Assembly: GCA_905142475.1 (NCBI GenBank)
Contig: LR990730.1
Coordinates: 2,852,001 to 2,916,000, forward strand
Direction of reading: 5' to 3'
DNA from: Xanthomonas hydrangeae
GTDB taxonomy: Bacteria; Pseudomonadota; Gammaproteobacteria; Xanthomonadales; Xanthomonadaceae
DNA: 64,000 bases
Below are positions 48,510 to 56,872 of this stretch, piece by piece. A model generated the notes under the pieces. That model did no database searches. It saw only the letters and a program-made list of their open reading frames with translations, and was not told the origin of the DNA. Position numbers and translations under genes: made by a program. How positions within the stretch are numbered: the first letter of the stretch is position 1; every line of letters starts with the position of its first letter.

Positions 48510-51500
48510 CTAGAACTTATAGGTCAGCCCCAGATACGCCAGCCGGCCTGCGTATCCGCCGGTGTAGAAGCGGGCGCGGGTGTCCTCGCCCAGGTGCGAG
48601 CGGGACTCCTGCTTGGTCAGGTTCAGCACCGAGGCAGTGAGGCTGAGCGCCGGGGTGATGTTGTACGCCGCGTTCAGATCGATCTGGTAGTAAGGCTCCT
48701 CAAAGACGTTCAACCCGTTGACCAGGCCTTGCACCAGCTCGCCGCGACGGTTGTACGAGGCGCGCAGCAGCAGGCTGTCGGTCTCGTAGAACACGGTGAG
48801 GTTGGTCTGGTTTCTGGCGCTGCCCGGCATGGCGGTCTTGCCGGCCTCGGTGCCGTCCTCCAGCCGCACCGCCGCCTTGCTGGCATCGTTGTAGGTGTAG
48901 TTGAACTGCACACCGAGACCGAATGGCAGCGTGTGCTGCGCGTAGAGCTCCACACCCTGCGAGACCGCGTCCTGGCCGCCGGCCTGGGTGCTGTAGTTCT
49001 GCACGGTGACCGGTTGCCCGTCGACCATCATGTTGACGTCGCTGATGACGTCGACCGCAAAGTTCTCCACGTTCTTGCGGAACAGTCCCACGCCCGCCAC
49101 CGAGCCCGGCTGGAAATACCACTCCAGCCCCAGGTCGAACTGGTTGGCCTTGTACGGCTCCAGGTTCTTGTTGCTGCCCGAGCCGTACCAGCCCTGCTCG
49201 CTGGCACCGCCGGTCAGGCGCCGGTCGGCCACGTACTCGGGACTGTAAAACTCCAGGCTGCCAGGCGCGGCGATGTCGTTGTAGCTGGGACGTGCGATCA
49301 CCTTCGCGGCTGCCGCACGCAGCAGCAGGTTCTCGGTCAGGTCGTAGGCCAGGTTGAAACTCGGCAGCACGTCGGTGTAGTTGCGGTCCAGCCCGCTGAC
49401 CACGAACGACTCGGTGCGTTGCACGCTGTCGGACAAACGCCAGTAGCCTTCGGTGCCGCAATAGGTGTCGGCCGGCGCGCCGCCGGGCGTGGCGGCGCCC
49501 TGCTGGCAGGCCAGCGGATTGCCGTCGGCGCCGTCGAAGAAGTAGTCGTTGTAGGCCGTCACCTTGTCGGTGGACTCGGCACGCTGGCCGGTGCGCGCCA
49601 CCCGCACGCCGACGTTGCCACGCAGCCGCTCGGTGTGGAAGTTGAGCTGCAGATAGCTGGAATAGATCTCTTCGTCGACGTTGTAGACAGAGTTGTCTTC
49701 GCTGCGGGTCTGCATCGCGCCGTAGGTCTGGTTCAAGTAGCCGATGTAGCCCGGGAAGTTGATCGCCGGGAACGCGCTGGCGTTGACGCCACCGGCCAGG
49801 TTGTCCTGCGCGAACAGCAGCCCCGGCGAGAACTGCGTGGCGATGGCATTGCAGCGCCCGTTCCAGTAGCGGTTGTCGTAGTCGCTCGGGTCGGTGCCCG
49901 GGCACACCCAGTAGTTGTTGCCGGTACTGCGGTGGATGCCGCCGTCGCGCCGTTTGATGCCGAACTGCAGCGAGTCGAAGACCTCGCCGTCGAAATGCCA
50001 GGTGGTATCGATCTGCGCGTACTGCTGCTGATTGGTGTTGCGGGTCCAGGACGAGCCGGTCGAGCCCAGGTCGACCTGCAGGATGCCGTCGCGCAGGTTC
50101 TGCATCAGCTCTGGCGAGAACGTCATGGACGGCGTGCCGGTCAGGTCCCAGGCGCTGGCGAAGTTGGCGTTGGTCCAGCTGCCGTCGGCGTTCTGCAGGC
50201 GCGGCTTGATCGGCAGGGAAAACTGCAGCTCCGGCCCGCCCTTGGCCCAGGTGCGGCCGGCCTTGAACGCCACGTCCACCTGCTCGCCACGCCATTCGCC
50301 GCCCAGGTCCACCGTCTGCGACTGCGATTTCTCGATGTTGTAGCTGCCGGTGATCTGCGGCGTCGGCACCGTGCAGTCGTCCGAGCCCCAGCCGCCCGGC
50401 GGCAGGCCGGCCGCGGCGGCCTGCGCCTCGCTGCAATAATAGGTCTTGCCCGGACGCAGGCTGTAGGCGGCGCCAGTGACGATGGTGCCGCTGGGATCGA
50501 ACTGCAGCCCGTCGAGCAGACGGCCGCCGCGCCAGTTGCCATCGCCGTTATAGCGGGCAATGTTCCACTCGGGAATCTTGATGGTATTGGTCTGCGAGTC
50601 CTGCGACAGGTCGAAGCGGAAGTAGTTCGCGGTCAGCGTCAGGTCGTCTGTCGGCTTGAACTGCAAGGTCAGTTGCCCGCCTTTGCGCTCGCGCTCCTCG
50701 CGTTTGGCGCCCAGGCTGACCGCGGTCGGCATCATGAAACCGGTGGAGTAATTGCCGTCCTGGGTCCAGAAACCGGTCCCGCCCCACCAGTTGGCATTGA
50801 AGTCCGAGGGATTTCCATTCACGTCGACCGCCGGGCCGACTTCGTCGCGCCCGTACCACTGCCAGCTCTCGGTACTGGCATCGAGCGTGCGCGCGGTGCG
50901 CTTCTGCTGCGTGTAGCCGACGAAGACGCCGAAGCGGTTGTCCTTGTCGTGCCACGAATACGAACCGGAGAACTGGCCGTCGGTCTTCTTGCTGGTATCG
51001 GACCAGGTGCCCTCGGCGGAGACGAAGCCGGAGTTTGGCTCCAGTTCCAGCGGGCGCCGCGTCTGCAGGATCACCGTGCCGCCGATGCCGCCTTCGTCGA
51101 TGCGCGCTTCCGGGGTCTTGTACAGCTCCGCGCTGCCCAGCAGGTTCGACGGCAGCAGCGTGTAGTTGAACGAGCGCGTCGGGTCGCCGTTGGACTCGGC
51201 GGTGGCGATGTAGTTGCCATTCAATTCGGTCAGTACCAGCTCCGAGGACAGGCCACGCACGCTGACATTCTTGCCTTCGCCGCCGTCGCGGCTGATGACC
51301 ACGCCGGGCACGCGCTGCAGCGCATCGGCCACGTTCTTGTCGGGGAACTTGCCCACGTCCTCGGCGGTGATCACATCGACCACGGCGTTGGCGTTGCGCT
51401 TCTGCTCCAGGCTTTTTTCGATCGCGTAGCGGTAGCCGGTCACCGTCACCGCGTTCAGGTCCGTGGCCTGCACCTCGGCCTGGCCCGTGGGCGCCGGCGT

Positions 51501-51617
51501 GCCGTCGGCCTGCTGGGCGGCGGCGGTAGAGACGGCGCTCGCGAACAAGGCAATGGCGATCCCGGCGGACAGCGTGCTGCGGTGGCGTGCGAATGGCATG
51601 CAGTTCATTTCGGTCAT
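48510..51617 (-). CDS. TonB-dependent receptor
   Basis: This 1035-residue outer-membrane receptor has a signal peptide (STLSAGIAIALFASAVSTAAA), a TonB-box-like segment (LNAVTVTGYR), a plug domain (VVDVITAEDVGKFPDKNVADAL, then VPGVVISRDG) and a 22-strand-type barrel that ends in ...LGLTYKF, with the C-terminal Phe needed for barrel assembly. It belongs to the Xanthomonas/Caulobacter class of long receptors that take up sugars or other organics as well as iron complexes. I start it at 51617, with GGGAGA upstream; the frame runs on to 52001 without support. The substrate is unknown. It is the only minus-strand gene among motility genes. Confidence 0.9.
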   Translation of the reverse strand: MTEMNCMPFARHRSTLSAGIAIALFASAVSTAAAQQADGTPAPTGQAEVQATDLNAVTVTGYRYAIEKSLEQKRNANAVVDVITAEDVGKFPDKNVADALQRVPGVVISRDGGEGKNVSVRGLSSELVLTELNGNYIATAESNGDPTRSFNYTLLPSNLLGSAELYKTPEARIDEGGIGGTVILQTRRPLELEPNSGFVSAEGTWSDTSKKTDGQFSGSYSWHDKDNRFGVFVGYTQQKRTARTLDASTESWQWYGRDEVGPAVDVNGNPSDFNANWWGGTGFWTQDGNYSTGFMMPTAVSLGAKREERERKGGQLTLQFKPTDDLTLTANYFRFDLSQDSQTNTIKIPEWNIARYNGDGNWRGGRLLDGLQFDPSGTIVTGAAYSLRPGKTYYCSEAQAAAAGLPPGGWGSDDCTVPTPQITGSYNIEKSQSQTVDLGGEWRGEQVDVAFKAGRTWAKGGPELQFSLPIKPRLQNADGSWTNANFASAWDLTGTPSMTFSPELMQNLRDGILQVDLGSTGSSWTRNTNQQQYAQIDTTWHFDGEVFDSLQFGIKRRDGGIHRSTGNNYWVCPGTDPSDYDNRYWNGRCNAIATQFSPGLLFAQDNLAGGVNASAFPAINFPGYIGYLNQTYGAMQTRSEDNSVYNVDEEIYSSYLQLNFHTERLRGNVGVRVARTGQRAESTDKVTAYNDYFFDGADGNPLACQQGAATPGGAPADTYCGTEGYWRLSDSVQRTESFVVSGLDRNYTDVLPSFNLAYDLTENLLLRAAAAKVIARPSYNDIAAPGSLEFYSPEYVADRRLTGGASEQGWYGSGSNKNLEPYKANQFDLGLEWYFQPGSVAGVGLFRKNVENFAVDVISDVNMMVDGQPVTVQNYSTQAGGQDAVSQGVELYAQHTLPFGLGVQFNYTYNDASKAAVRLEDGTEAGKTAMPGSARNQTNLTVFYETDSLLLRASYNRRGELVQGLVNGLNVFEEPYYQIDLNAAYNITPALSLTASVLNLTKQESRSHLGEDTRARFYTGGYAGRLAYLGLTYKF

Positions 51618-52277
51618 GCTCTCCCAAAGGTGATTGGCTGCGGCGGATGTCTGTCGATCCAGCGATCGGCCAGGAACGCTGCGCGAAGTGACACAAAACA
51701 TCCGTCGCCGTTGCGGCAACCCGCCCCTCCTCTTGCGCCCGCTTCCCCAGGCAGATGCAATTAGATCGTTCCAATGCCGTGGAAAGCTAAGTAGCACAGC
51801 CCATGCGGCAGCGCATTCTGCCGCGCAACAGACCTGCTGCATTGCAAGCCGTCCACGATGGGCGGCCGGCCCGCCACGCTTGCACACGGCACGGTAGGGC
51901 CTGCTGCGTCGCCGGCTGCAGCAGCGTGATCGCTGCAAGCAACACACCCTCGCCCGCAACCGGACGCAAGCGGTTAACCGAAGCGCCAGCACATACCTCA
52001 TTTAAAACCGGGCTCAGCAAGAGACTGGATCGACGTGAGGGCATCGCCCACCACACGCCGCTTGGCGGCCGTCCCCATCGCGATCGCCACACCGAACATG
52101 CGCGCGCTTGATGCCTGCGTGCAGGCGCACAGGCGGCGGGGCCTGCTGCGGGATTGATGACACGCCCTGGCCGGGAACGCATGCGCCGATGACCTGGAAA
52201 CCCTGCACCGACGCCCGAGTAGAAGCGGCCCATGCCGCAAAACGACAACTTTCTGGCGCTCTCGACCATCTGCTCTA
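51618..52277. other. receptor-motC intergenic region
   Basis: About 660 bp between two divergent genes, so it should hold the receptor promoter and the motC promoter. The latter is seen at 52278. I could not identify a Fur box or other operator on the receptor side. Frames in this stretch have no domain. Confidence 0.6.
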
Positions 52278-52304
52278 TCAAGTCCGCCGCGCTCGCGCCG
52301 ATAT
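52278..52304 (+). promoter_or_regulatory. sigma-28 (FliA) promoter for motC operon
   Basis: TCAAGTCC-N11-GCCGATAT is close to TCAAGTTT-N11-GCCGATAA. The predicted transcription start (about 52311) falls one base before the motC ATG, so the message would be leaderless. Confidence 0.7.
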
Positions 52305-52311
52305 CGCTTCC

Positions 52312-53052
52312 ATGGACAGACTCAGCATTATCGGACTGGTGCTTGCGATCGTGGCGATCGTGGGCGGCAGCGTGTTGAAAGGCGCCGGCATTTCGTCGCT
52401 GTGGTCGCCGGCTGCCTTCGTGATCGTCATCGTCGGCACCGTGGCGGCGATCCTGCTGCACACCTCGCCGGCGGTTTTCCGGCGCGCCTTCAAGATCCTG
52501 CGCTGGGTGATCCAGCCGCCGGCCAGCGACCGCCCGCAGCTGCTGGCGCGCATTGTCGAATGGAGCAACATCGCCCGTCGCCAGGGCCTGCTGGGCCTGG
52601 AAGACCAGCTCCCGCGCCAGGACGACGCGTTCCTGCGCAAGGGCCTGCAGATGCTGGTCGATGGCGTGGAGCCCGAATCCATGCGGCACATGCTCGAGAT
52701 CGAAATGGACAACCAGGAGCGTCAGGATCTTGCCGCGGCCAAGGTGTTCGAAGGCATGGGCATCTATGCGCCCACGCTGGGCATCATCGGTGCGGTGCTG
52801 GGGCTGATGGCGGTGATGAAGAACCTGGCCGACCCGGCCATGCTCGGCCATGGCATCGCCGCGGCGTTCACCGCCACCATCTACGGCATCGCCTCGGCCA
52901 ATCTGCTGTTCCTGCCGGTGGCCGCCAAGCTCAAGAGCGTCATCCATTGCAGCACCAACGAGCGCGAAATGGCGATCGAAGGCTTGATCGCGATCGCCCA
53001 GGGCGAGAACCCGCGCAACATCGAGTCGAAATTGGCAGGCTACTTGCATTAG
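52312..53052 (+). CDS. motC: flagellar stator protein MotC (MotA family)
   Basis: This 246-residue protein has four membrane segments, the first in SIIGLVLAIVAIVGGSVLKG and later ones in YAPTLGIIGAVLGLMAVMKN and YGIASANLLFLPVAA. It forms the proton channel of the stator with the MotB-type protein encoded next. I start it at 52312 because the N-terminus MDRLSIIGLVLAIVAIVGG matches the family; upstream in-frame starts (52108 on) precede the promoter. motD follows after 7 bp. Confidence 0.9.
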   Translation: MDRLSIIGLVLAIVAIVGGSVLKGAGISSLWSPAAFVIVIVGTVAAILLHTSPAVFRRAFKILRWVIQPPASDRPQLLARIVEWSNIARRQGLLGLEDQLPRQDDAFLRKGLQMLVDGVEPESMRHMLEIEMDNQERQDLAAAKVFEGMGIYAPTLGIIGAVLGLMAVMKNLADPAMLGHGIAAAFTATIYGIASANLLFLPVAAKLKSVIHCSTNEREMAIEGLIAIAQGENPRNIESKLAGYLH

Positions 53053-53059
53053 CCCCCCC

Positions 53060-54034
53060 ATGGCCCGCCGTCGCAAACACCACGAAGACCATGGCAACCA
53101 CGAAGCGTGGGCGATTCCGTATGCCGATCTGATGACGCTGCTGCTGGCGTTCTTCGTGGTGATGTACGCGATCTCCTCGCTCAACGAGGGCAAGTACAAG
53201 GTCATGGCACAGGCGCTGACCACCGCGTTCGGTGGCTCGTCCACTGCCGCCAGCCCGGTGCAGATCGGCAAGACCCAGACCCTGGGGGCCGATTACGACC
53301 GCCCGTCGGTGATCAAGGCCGGCGCACCGATGGCCGCCTCCAGCGGCCCCACCGACCCCACCCTGCTGCCATCGATGGCCGCGCAGATGCGCATGCCGGT
53401 GTCGCTGCGCAACCAGGCGCAACTGGCGCGTGCGCAGCGGCAGATGGATGCGGTGGCCGCGCAGCTGAGCAAGACGCTGGCGCCGCTGATCGACAAGAAA
53501 CTCATCACCATCCGCCGCAACGATCTGTGGATCGAAGTGGAGATCAACAGCGACATCCTGTTCGGCACCGGCTCGGCCGCCTTGGCCGGCACCGCCCGCG
53601 ACACGCTGTCCACCCTCGCCTCGGTGCTGCGCGATGCGCCCAACGGCGTGCGCGTGGAGGGCTATACCGATAACCAGCCGATCGCCACCGCACAGTTCCC
53701 CTCCAACTGGGAGCTGTCGGCCGCGCGTGCCGCCAGCGTGGTGCACCTGTTTGCCGACGACGGCGTCGCCCCGCAGCGATTGGCGATGGTGGGCTATGGA
53801 GAATTCCGCGCACGTGCCGATAACAGCACTGAGGCGGGACGGAATGCGAACCGGCGCGTGGTGTTGATCATCCTCGCTGATTCGGCTGGCTCACTCGCAC
53901 CCGATCCGCCATCGCAGATGCATGCGACCGCCGCCGGGGCGCCGAAGCTTCCCAAGTCTGACGGCGGCCAAACGGCCGTCACCACCGAAAGCGGCACAAG
54001 TTCCGTCCCCGCCGTAATTCAAGGAGTGCAGTGA
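53060..54034 (+). CDS. motD: flagellar stator protein MotD (MotB family)
   Basis: This 324-residue protein has a basic N-terminus, one membrane helix with the proton-binding D23 (YADLMTLLLAFFVVMYA), a plug/linker and a peptidoglycan-binding OmpA domain (about 165-270, with VEGYTDNQPI and NWELSAARAASVV). The last 50 residues are Ala/Gly/Thr-rich. It forms the second stator gene of the MotCD pair that, in pseudomonads, supports swarming. The next gene follows after 1 bp. Confidence 0.92.
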   Translation: MARRRKHHEDHGNHEAWAIPYADLMTLLLAFFVVMYAISSLNEGKYKVMAQALTTAFGGSSTAASPVQIGKTQTLGADYDRPSVIKAGAPMAASSGPTDPTLLPSMAAQMRMPVSLRNQAQLARAQRQMDAVAAQLSKTLAPLIDKKLITIRRNDLWIEVEINSDILFGTGSAALAGTARDTLSTLASVLRDAPNGVRVEGYTDNQPIATAQFPSNWELSAARAASVVHLFADDGVAPQRLAMVGYGEFRARADNSTEAGRNANRRVVLIILADSAGSLAPDPPSQMHATAAGAPKLPKSDGGQTAVTTESGTSSVPAVIQGVQ

Positions 54035-54035
54035 G

Positions 54036-54818
54036 ATGCGTATCTGGGCAATCGCCAACCAAAAGGGCGGCGTGGGCAAGACCACCACGACGCTGGCACT
54101 GGGTCGCGGCCTGGCCGCGCTCGGCCACCGGGTGCTGTTGGTCGATCTCGATCCGCACTCCTCGCTGACCCGCGCGTTCGGCGTGGCGGTGGACCCGCCG
54201 CCGCGCGGGGTGCTGGACCTGTTCGGCACCCCGCCGAGCGACCTGGCCAGCCTGGCCCACGAAAGCAGCATTCCCGGCCTGTCGTATGTGTGCGCGCAAG
54301 CCGCGCTGGCCACGCTGGAACGCCGTAGCGCCAATCAGCCCGGCCTGGGCCTGGCCCTGCAGAACGCGATGACCCGCCACGCCGGCCAGCACGATTACAT
54401 CCTGCTGGACTGCCCGCCCACGCTCGGCCTGCTGATGATCAATGCCCTGGCCGCCTGCGATCGCGTGGTGGTGCCGACCCAGGCCGAGCCGCTCGCCCTG
54501 CATGGCCTGGCCAGCATGGTGCGCACCGCCGACATGGTGCAGCGCTCGCGTCGCCGCCCGTTGCCGGTGTCGATCCTGCCGACCCTGTTCGACCGCCGCA
54601 CCCGCGCCGGCACCGAGACGCTCAAGGAAATGCAGGCCACTTACGGCGCAGTCGTCTGGGAAGACGCGGTGCCGGTGGATACCCGTATCTGTAACGCTGC
54701 GGCGCTGACCGTTCCCGCCACCGGCGGCGACTACCAGGGCCGTGGCCTGTCTGCCTATCGCCACGCGCTGGAATGGGTGCTGGCCGATGACGCGCTGCCC
54801 ATGGAGCAAGCCGCATGA
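54036..54818 (+). CDS. ParA-family ATPase, ParC-type positioning protein of chemosensory arrays
   Basis: This 260-residue ATPase starts with KGGVGKTT (residues 10-17) and has the other Walker motifs (VDLDPHSS, YILLDCPPTLG). Its place between motD and a CheW-domain gene is the same as in Pseudomonas and Vibrio, where the ParA-like ParC moves chemotaxis arrays to the flagellated pole and binds ParP. It is not next to a parB gene, so plasmid or chromosome partition is less likely. It overlaps the next gene by ATGA. Confidence 0.85.
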   Translation: MRIWAIANQKGGVGKTTTTLALGRGLAALGHRVLLVDLDPHSSLTRAFGVAVDPPPRGVLDLFGTPPSDLASLAHESSIPGLSYVCAQAALATLERRSANQPGLGLALQNAMTRHAGQHDYILLDCPPTLGLLMINALAACDRVVVPTQAEPLALHGLASMVRTADMVQRSRRRPLPVSILPTLFDRRTRAGTETLKEMQATYGAVVWEDAVPVDTRICNAAALTVPATGGDYQGRGLSAYRHALEWVLADDALPMEQAA

Positions 54819-56065
54819 GCAACCACACCGCCAACGGTGAGCTCGACGATTATCTGGAAGGCCTGCTGCACGATGCCGGCGTGGAGATCCCCGCTGCCGC
54901 GACCGTCACTGCCTCTGCCATCACCGCTGCGGTGGCTACTGCCGACATCGCCGCTGCAGCGGCGCCAGCCGAGGCGGACCTCGCGCTGGCAGAGCCACCT
55001 GCGCAGAGCACCGTTGCACCGGAAGTAGGTGCCACCGTCCTCAGTGCCGAAGCGATTGCCGCCGATTTCCTGGCCGAGATGGATGCCGACCCGGCCTTCG
55101 GCCCGCCCGTCGCCGCCGCGCCGAGCGCTGCAGACATCGCCGCCGATTTCCTGGCCGAGATGGATGCCGACCCGGCCTTCGGCCCGCCCGTCGTCGCCGC
55201 ACCGAGCGCTGCAGACATCGCCGCCGATTTCCTGGCCGAAATGGATGCCGACCCGGCCTTCGGCCCGCCCGTCGTTGCCGCGCCGAGCGCTGCAGACATC
55301 GCCGCCGATTTCCTGGCCGAAATGGATGCCGATCCCGCCTTCGCCACCGCCGCGCCCAGCCCGTTCATGAGCACGGCCGATCTGATGGCCGAAATGGACG
55401 CAGACCCGGCCTTCGGCACCGCCGCCTCCAGTGCCGACTTGCTGGCTGCCGATCTGTTGTCGGAGATGGACGCGGACCCGGCCTTCGGTCTTGCCGCACC
55501 AGCCGCGCCGGCACCTGCGCGCGCGGCGCAAGCGCCGATCGCACCGCACCGCGCGCCACCGCCATCGATCTATCCGCAAGGCCTCGAAGCGCTGCTCGCG
55601 CCCGGCCAGGCCGAGCGCATCCATGCCGAACGGCGCGCGGCCGAACGCAGTACGCGTTGGCTGCGCCTGCGCTGCGGCGAACAGACGTATGCACTCGAAT
55701 TGCTCAAGGTGCAGGAAGTGGTCTTGCCGGTGCCGCTGCTGCCATTGCGCGGCACCCCCAGCGCGATGCTCGGCATCATGAATCTGCGTGGCCAGGTGGT
55801 ACCGGTGATGGATCTGGGTATCCATCTCGGTGCATCGGCGGTGGACATGGACCTGCACACCCGCGTGGTGGTGCTGGAAGAAAACGGCGAAACCATGGGT
55901 CTGCGCGTGTCGGCGGTGGAAGACGTCACCAGCCTCACCGATCAGCAGATCGAGCCACCGGACAACGCCCGCCTGTGCCGCATTTCCAACAACCTGTTCC
56001 GCGGCGTCGCGCGCCTGGGTCATCAGCCGATGATCCTGCTCGACGCCAGCCATCTGCTGCATTGA
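54815..56065 (+). CDS. ParP-like CheW-domain protein with N-terminal repeats
   Basis: This 416-residue protein has three parts. Residues 1-20 (GELDDYLEGLLHDAG) resemble the start of ParP. Residues about 70-235 are an Ala/Pro-rich region with six copies of EMDADPAFG, four of them in 27-residue repeats (81 bp each). Residues about 275-416 are a CheW domain (RWLRLRCGEQTYALELLKVQEVV, VPVMDLGIHLG). ParP links ParC to the kinase CheA and MCPs and keeps arrays at the cell pole. The EMDADPAFG copies may be short binding sites. It is the last gene before a sigma-28 promoter. Confidence 0.8.
   Translation: MSNHTANGELDDYLEGLLHDAGVEIPAAATVTASAITAAVATADIAAAAAPAEADLALAEPPAQSTVAPEVGATVLSAEAIAADFLAEMDADPAFGPPVAAAPSAADIAADFLAEMDADPAFGPPVVAAPSAADIAADFLAEMDADPAFGPPVVAAPSAADIAADFLAEMDADPAFATAAPSPFMSTADLMAEMDADPAFGTAASSADLLAADLLSEMDADPAFGLAAPAAPAPARAAQAPIAPHRAPPPSIYPQGLEALLAPGQAERIHAERRAAERSTRWLRLRCGEQTYALELLKVQEVVLPVPLLPLRGTPSAMLGIMNLRGQVVPVMDLGIHLGASAVDMDLHTRVVVLEENGETMGLRVSAVEDVTSLTDQQIEPPDNARLCRISNNLFRGVARLGHQPMILLDASHLLH
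55061..55342 (+). repeat. 81-bp coding repeats in the ParP-like gene
   Basis: Units begin at 55061, 55142, 55223 and 55304, exactly 81 bp apart and nearly identical, the last one incomplete. Two further shorter EMDADPAFG copies follow up to about 55490. Such repeats may vary in number between strains. Confidence 0.92.
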
Positions 56066-56111
56066 TGCGCCGCATAGCTGACGCGCGCATGCACGCGCAG
56101 CGATTCAACGT

Positions 56112-56138
56112 TAAAGCTTTCCCGCCCCCCGCCGTTAG
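56112..56138 (+). promoter_or_regulatory. sigma-28 (FliA) promoter for the STAS-cheY-cheA unit
   Basis: TAAAGCTT-N11-GCCGTTAG fits the FliA pattern TAAAGTTT-N11-GCCGATAA. The predicted start near 56145 lies 24 bp before the ATG, which has GGAG upstream. Confidence 0.75.
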
Positions 56139-56168
56139 TACGCATAGAACCGTCCGTTCGGAGCAACG

Positions 56169-56477
56169 ATGAGCACAGTGACATTGGGTGAGGATCTCGG
56201 CATCGAGACCAGCACCGACCTCAAGCAAAAGCTAGCCGCAGTCCTCGCGGAGGATGGCGACCTGGTGCTTGACGCCGGTGAAGTCCGCCGCATCCACACC
56301 GCCAGCGTGCAGTTGCTCTGCGCCTTCGTGCAGGCCCGCCGCCAGGCCGGGTTGAACACCGAGTTCGATGGCTGCAACGACACTTTTAGAGATGCGGCCC
56401 GTCTGCTCGGCGTCACCGACGCGCTCGGACTTTCCGCATCCAATGACAACCTGAAATCTGTGGAGAACGCCGCATGA
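56169..56477 (+). CDS. STAS-domain protein linked to chemotaxis
   Basis: This 102-residue single STAS domain resembles anti-sigma-factor antagonists and MlaB-type proteins. The stretch VLDAGEVRRIHTASVQLLCAF holds the loop where SpoIIAA-type proteins are phosphorylated on Ser/Thr. It overlaps cheY by ATGA. Similar small STAS proteins occur before cheY and cheA in beta- and gammaproteobacteria; their role is not known to me in detail. No partner kinase of the RsbW type is nearby, so it may act within the chemosensory complex. Confidence 0.8.
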   Translation: MSTVTLGEDLGIETSTDLKQKLAAVLAEDGDLVLDAGEVRRIHTASVQLLCAFVQARRQAGLNTEFDGCNDTFRDAARLLGVTDALGLSASNDNLKSVENAA

Positions 56478-56839
56478 GCGCACGTATCTTGGTGGTGGAC
56501 GATTCGGCGTCAATGCGCCAGATGGTCTCTTTCGCCCTCACCTCTGCCGGCTTTGCCGTCGAAGAAGCCGAAGACGGCGCCGTTGCGCTGGGCCGCGCGA
56601 AGGGCCAGCGCTTCAATGCGGTGGTGACCGACGTGAACATGCCCAACATGGACGGCATTTCGCTGATTCGCGAACTGCGCCAACTGCCGGACTACAAGTT
56701 CACCCCGATGCTGATGCTCACCACCGAATCGGCGGCCGACAAGAAATCCGAAGGCAAAGCTGCCGGTGCCACCGGCTGGCTGGTCAAGCCGTTCAATCCA
56801 GAACAGCTGATCGCCACCGTCCAGAAAGTTCTGGGTTAA
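56474..56839 (+). CDS. cheY: CheY-type response regulator, second copy
   Basis: This 121-residue receiver has D9-D10, the phosphorylated D53 (VTDVNMP) and K105 (VKPF). It differs from the CheY at 39472 across the surface used for FliM binding, so it may be a phosphate sink or serve another output. It lies between the STAS gene and the second cheA. Confidence 0.9.
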   Translation: MSARILVVDDSASMRQMVSFALTSAGFAVEEAEDGAVALGRAKGQRFNAVVTDVNMPNMDGISLIRELRQLPDYKFTPMLMLTTESAADKKSEGKAAGATGWLVKPFNPEQLIATVQKVLG

Positions 56840-56872
56840 TTCTCTCTCGCCTCACCATCGGATTTCGCACCC

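Noticed and set aside
48504-51764. 1086-codon frame on the plus strand opposite the TonB-dependent receptor
   Set aside because: It is an antisense shadow of a GC-rich gene; the minus strand shows signal peptide, plug, barrel and C-terminal Phe, while the plus frame is low-complexity Val/Ala/Gly.
51618-52001. N-terminal extension of the receptor gene
   Set aside because: The signal peptide and a ribosome site point to the start at 51617; the extension is Cys/Arg-rich with no family likeness.
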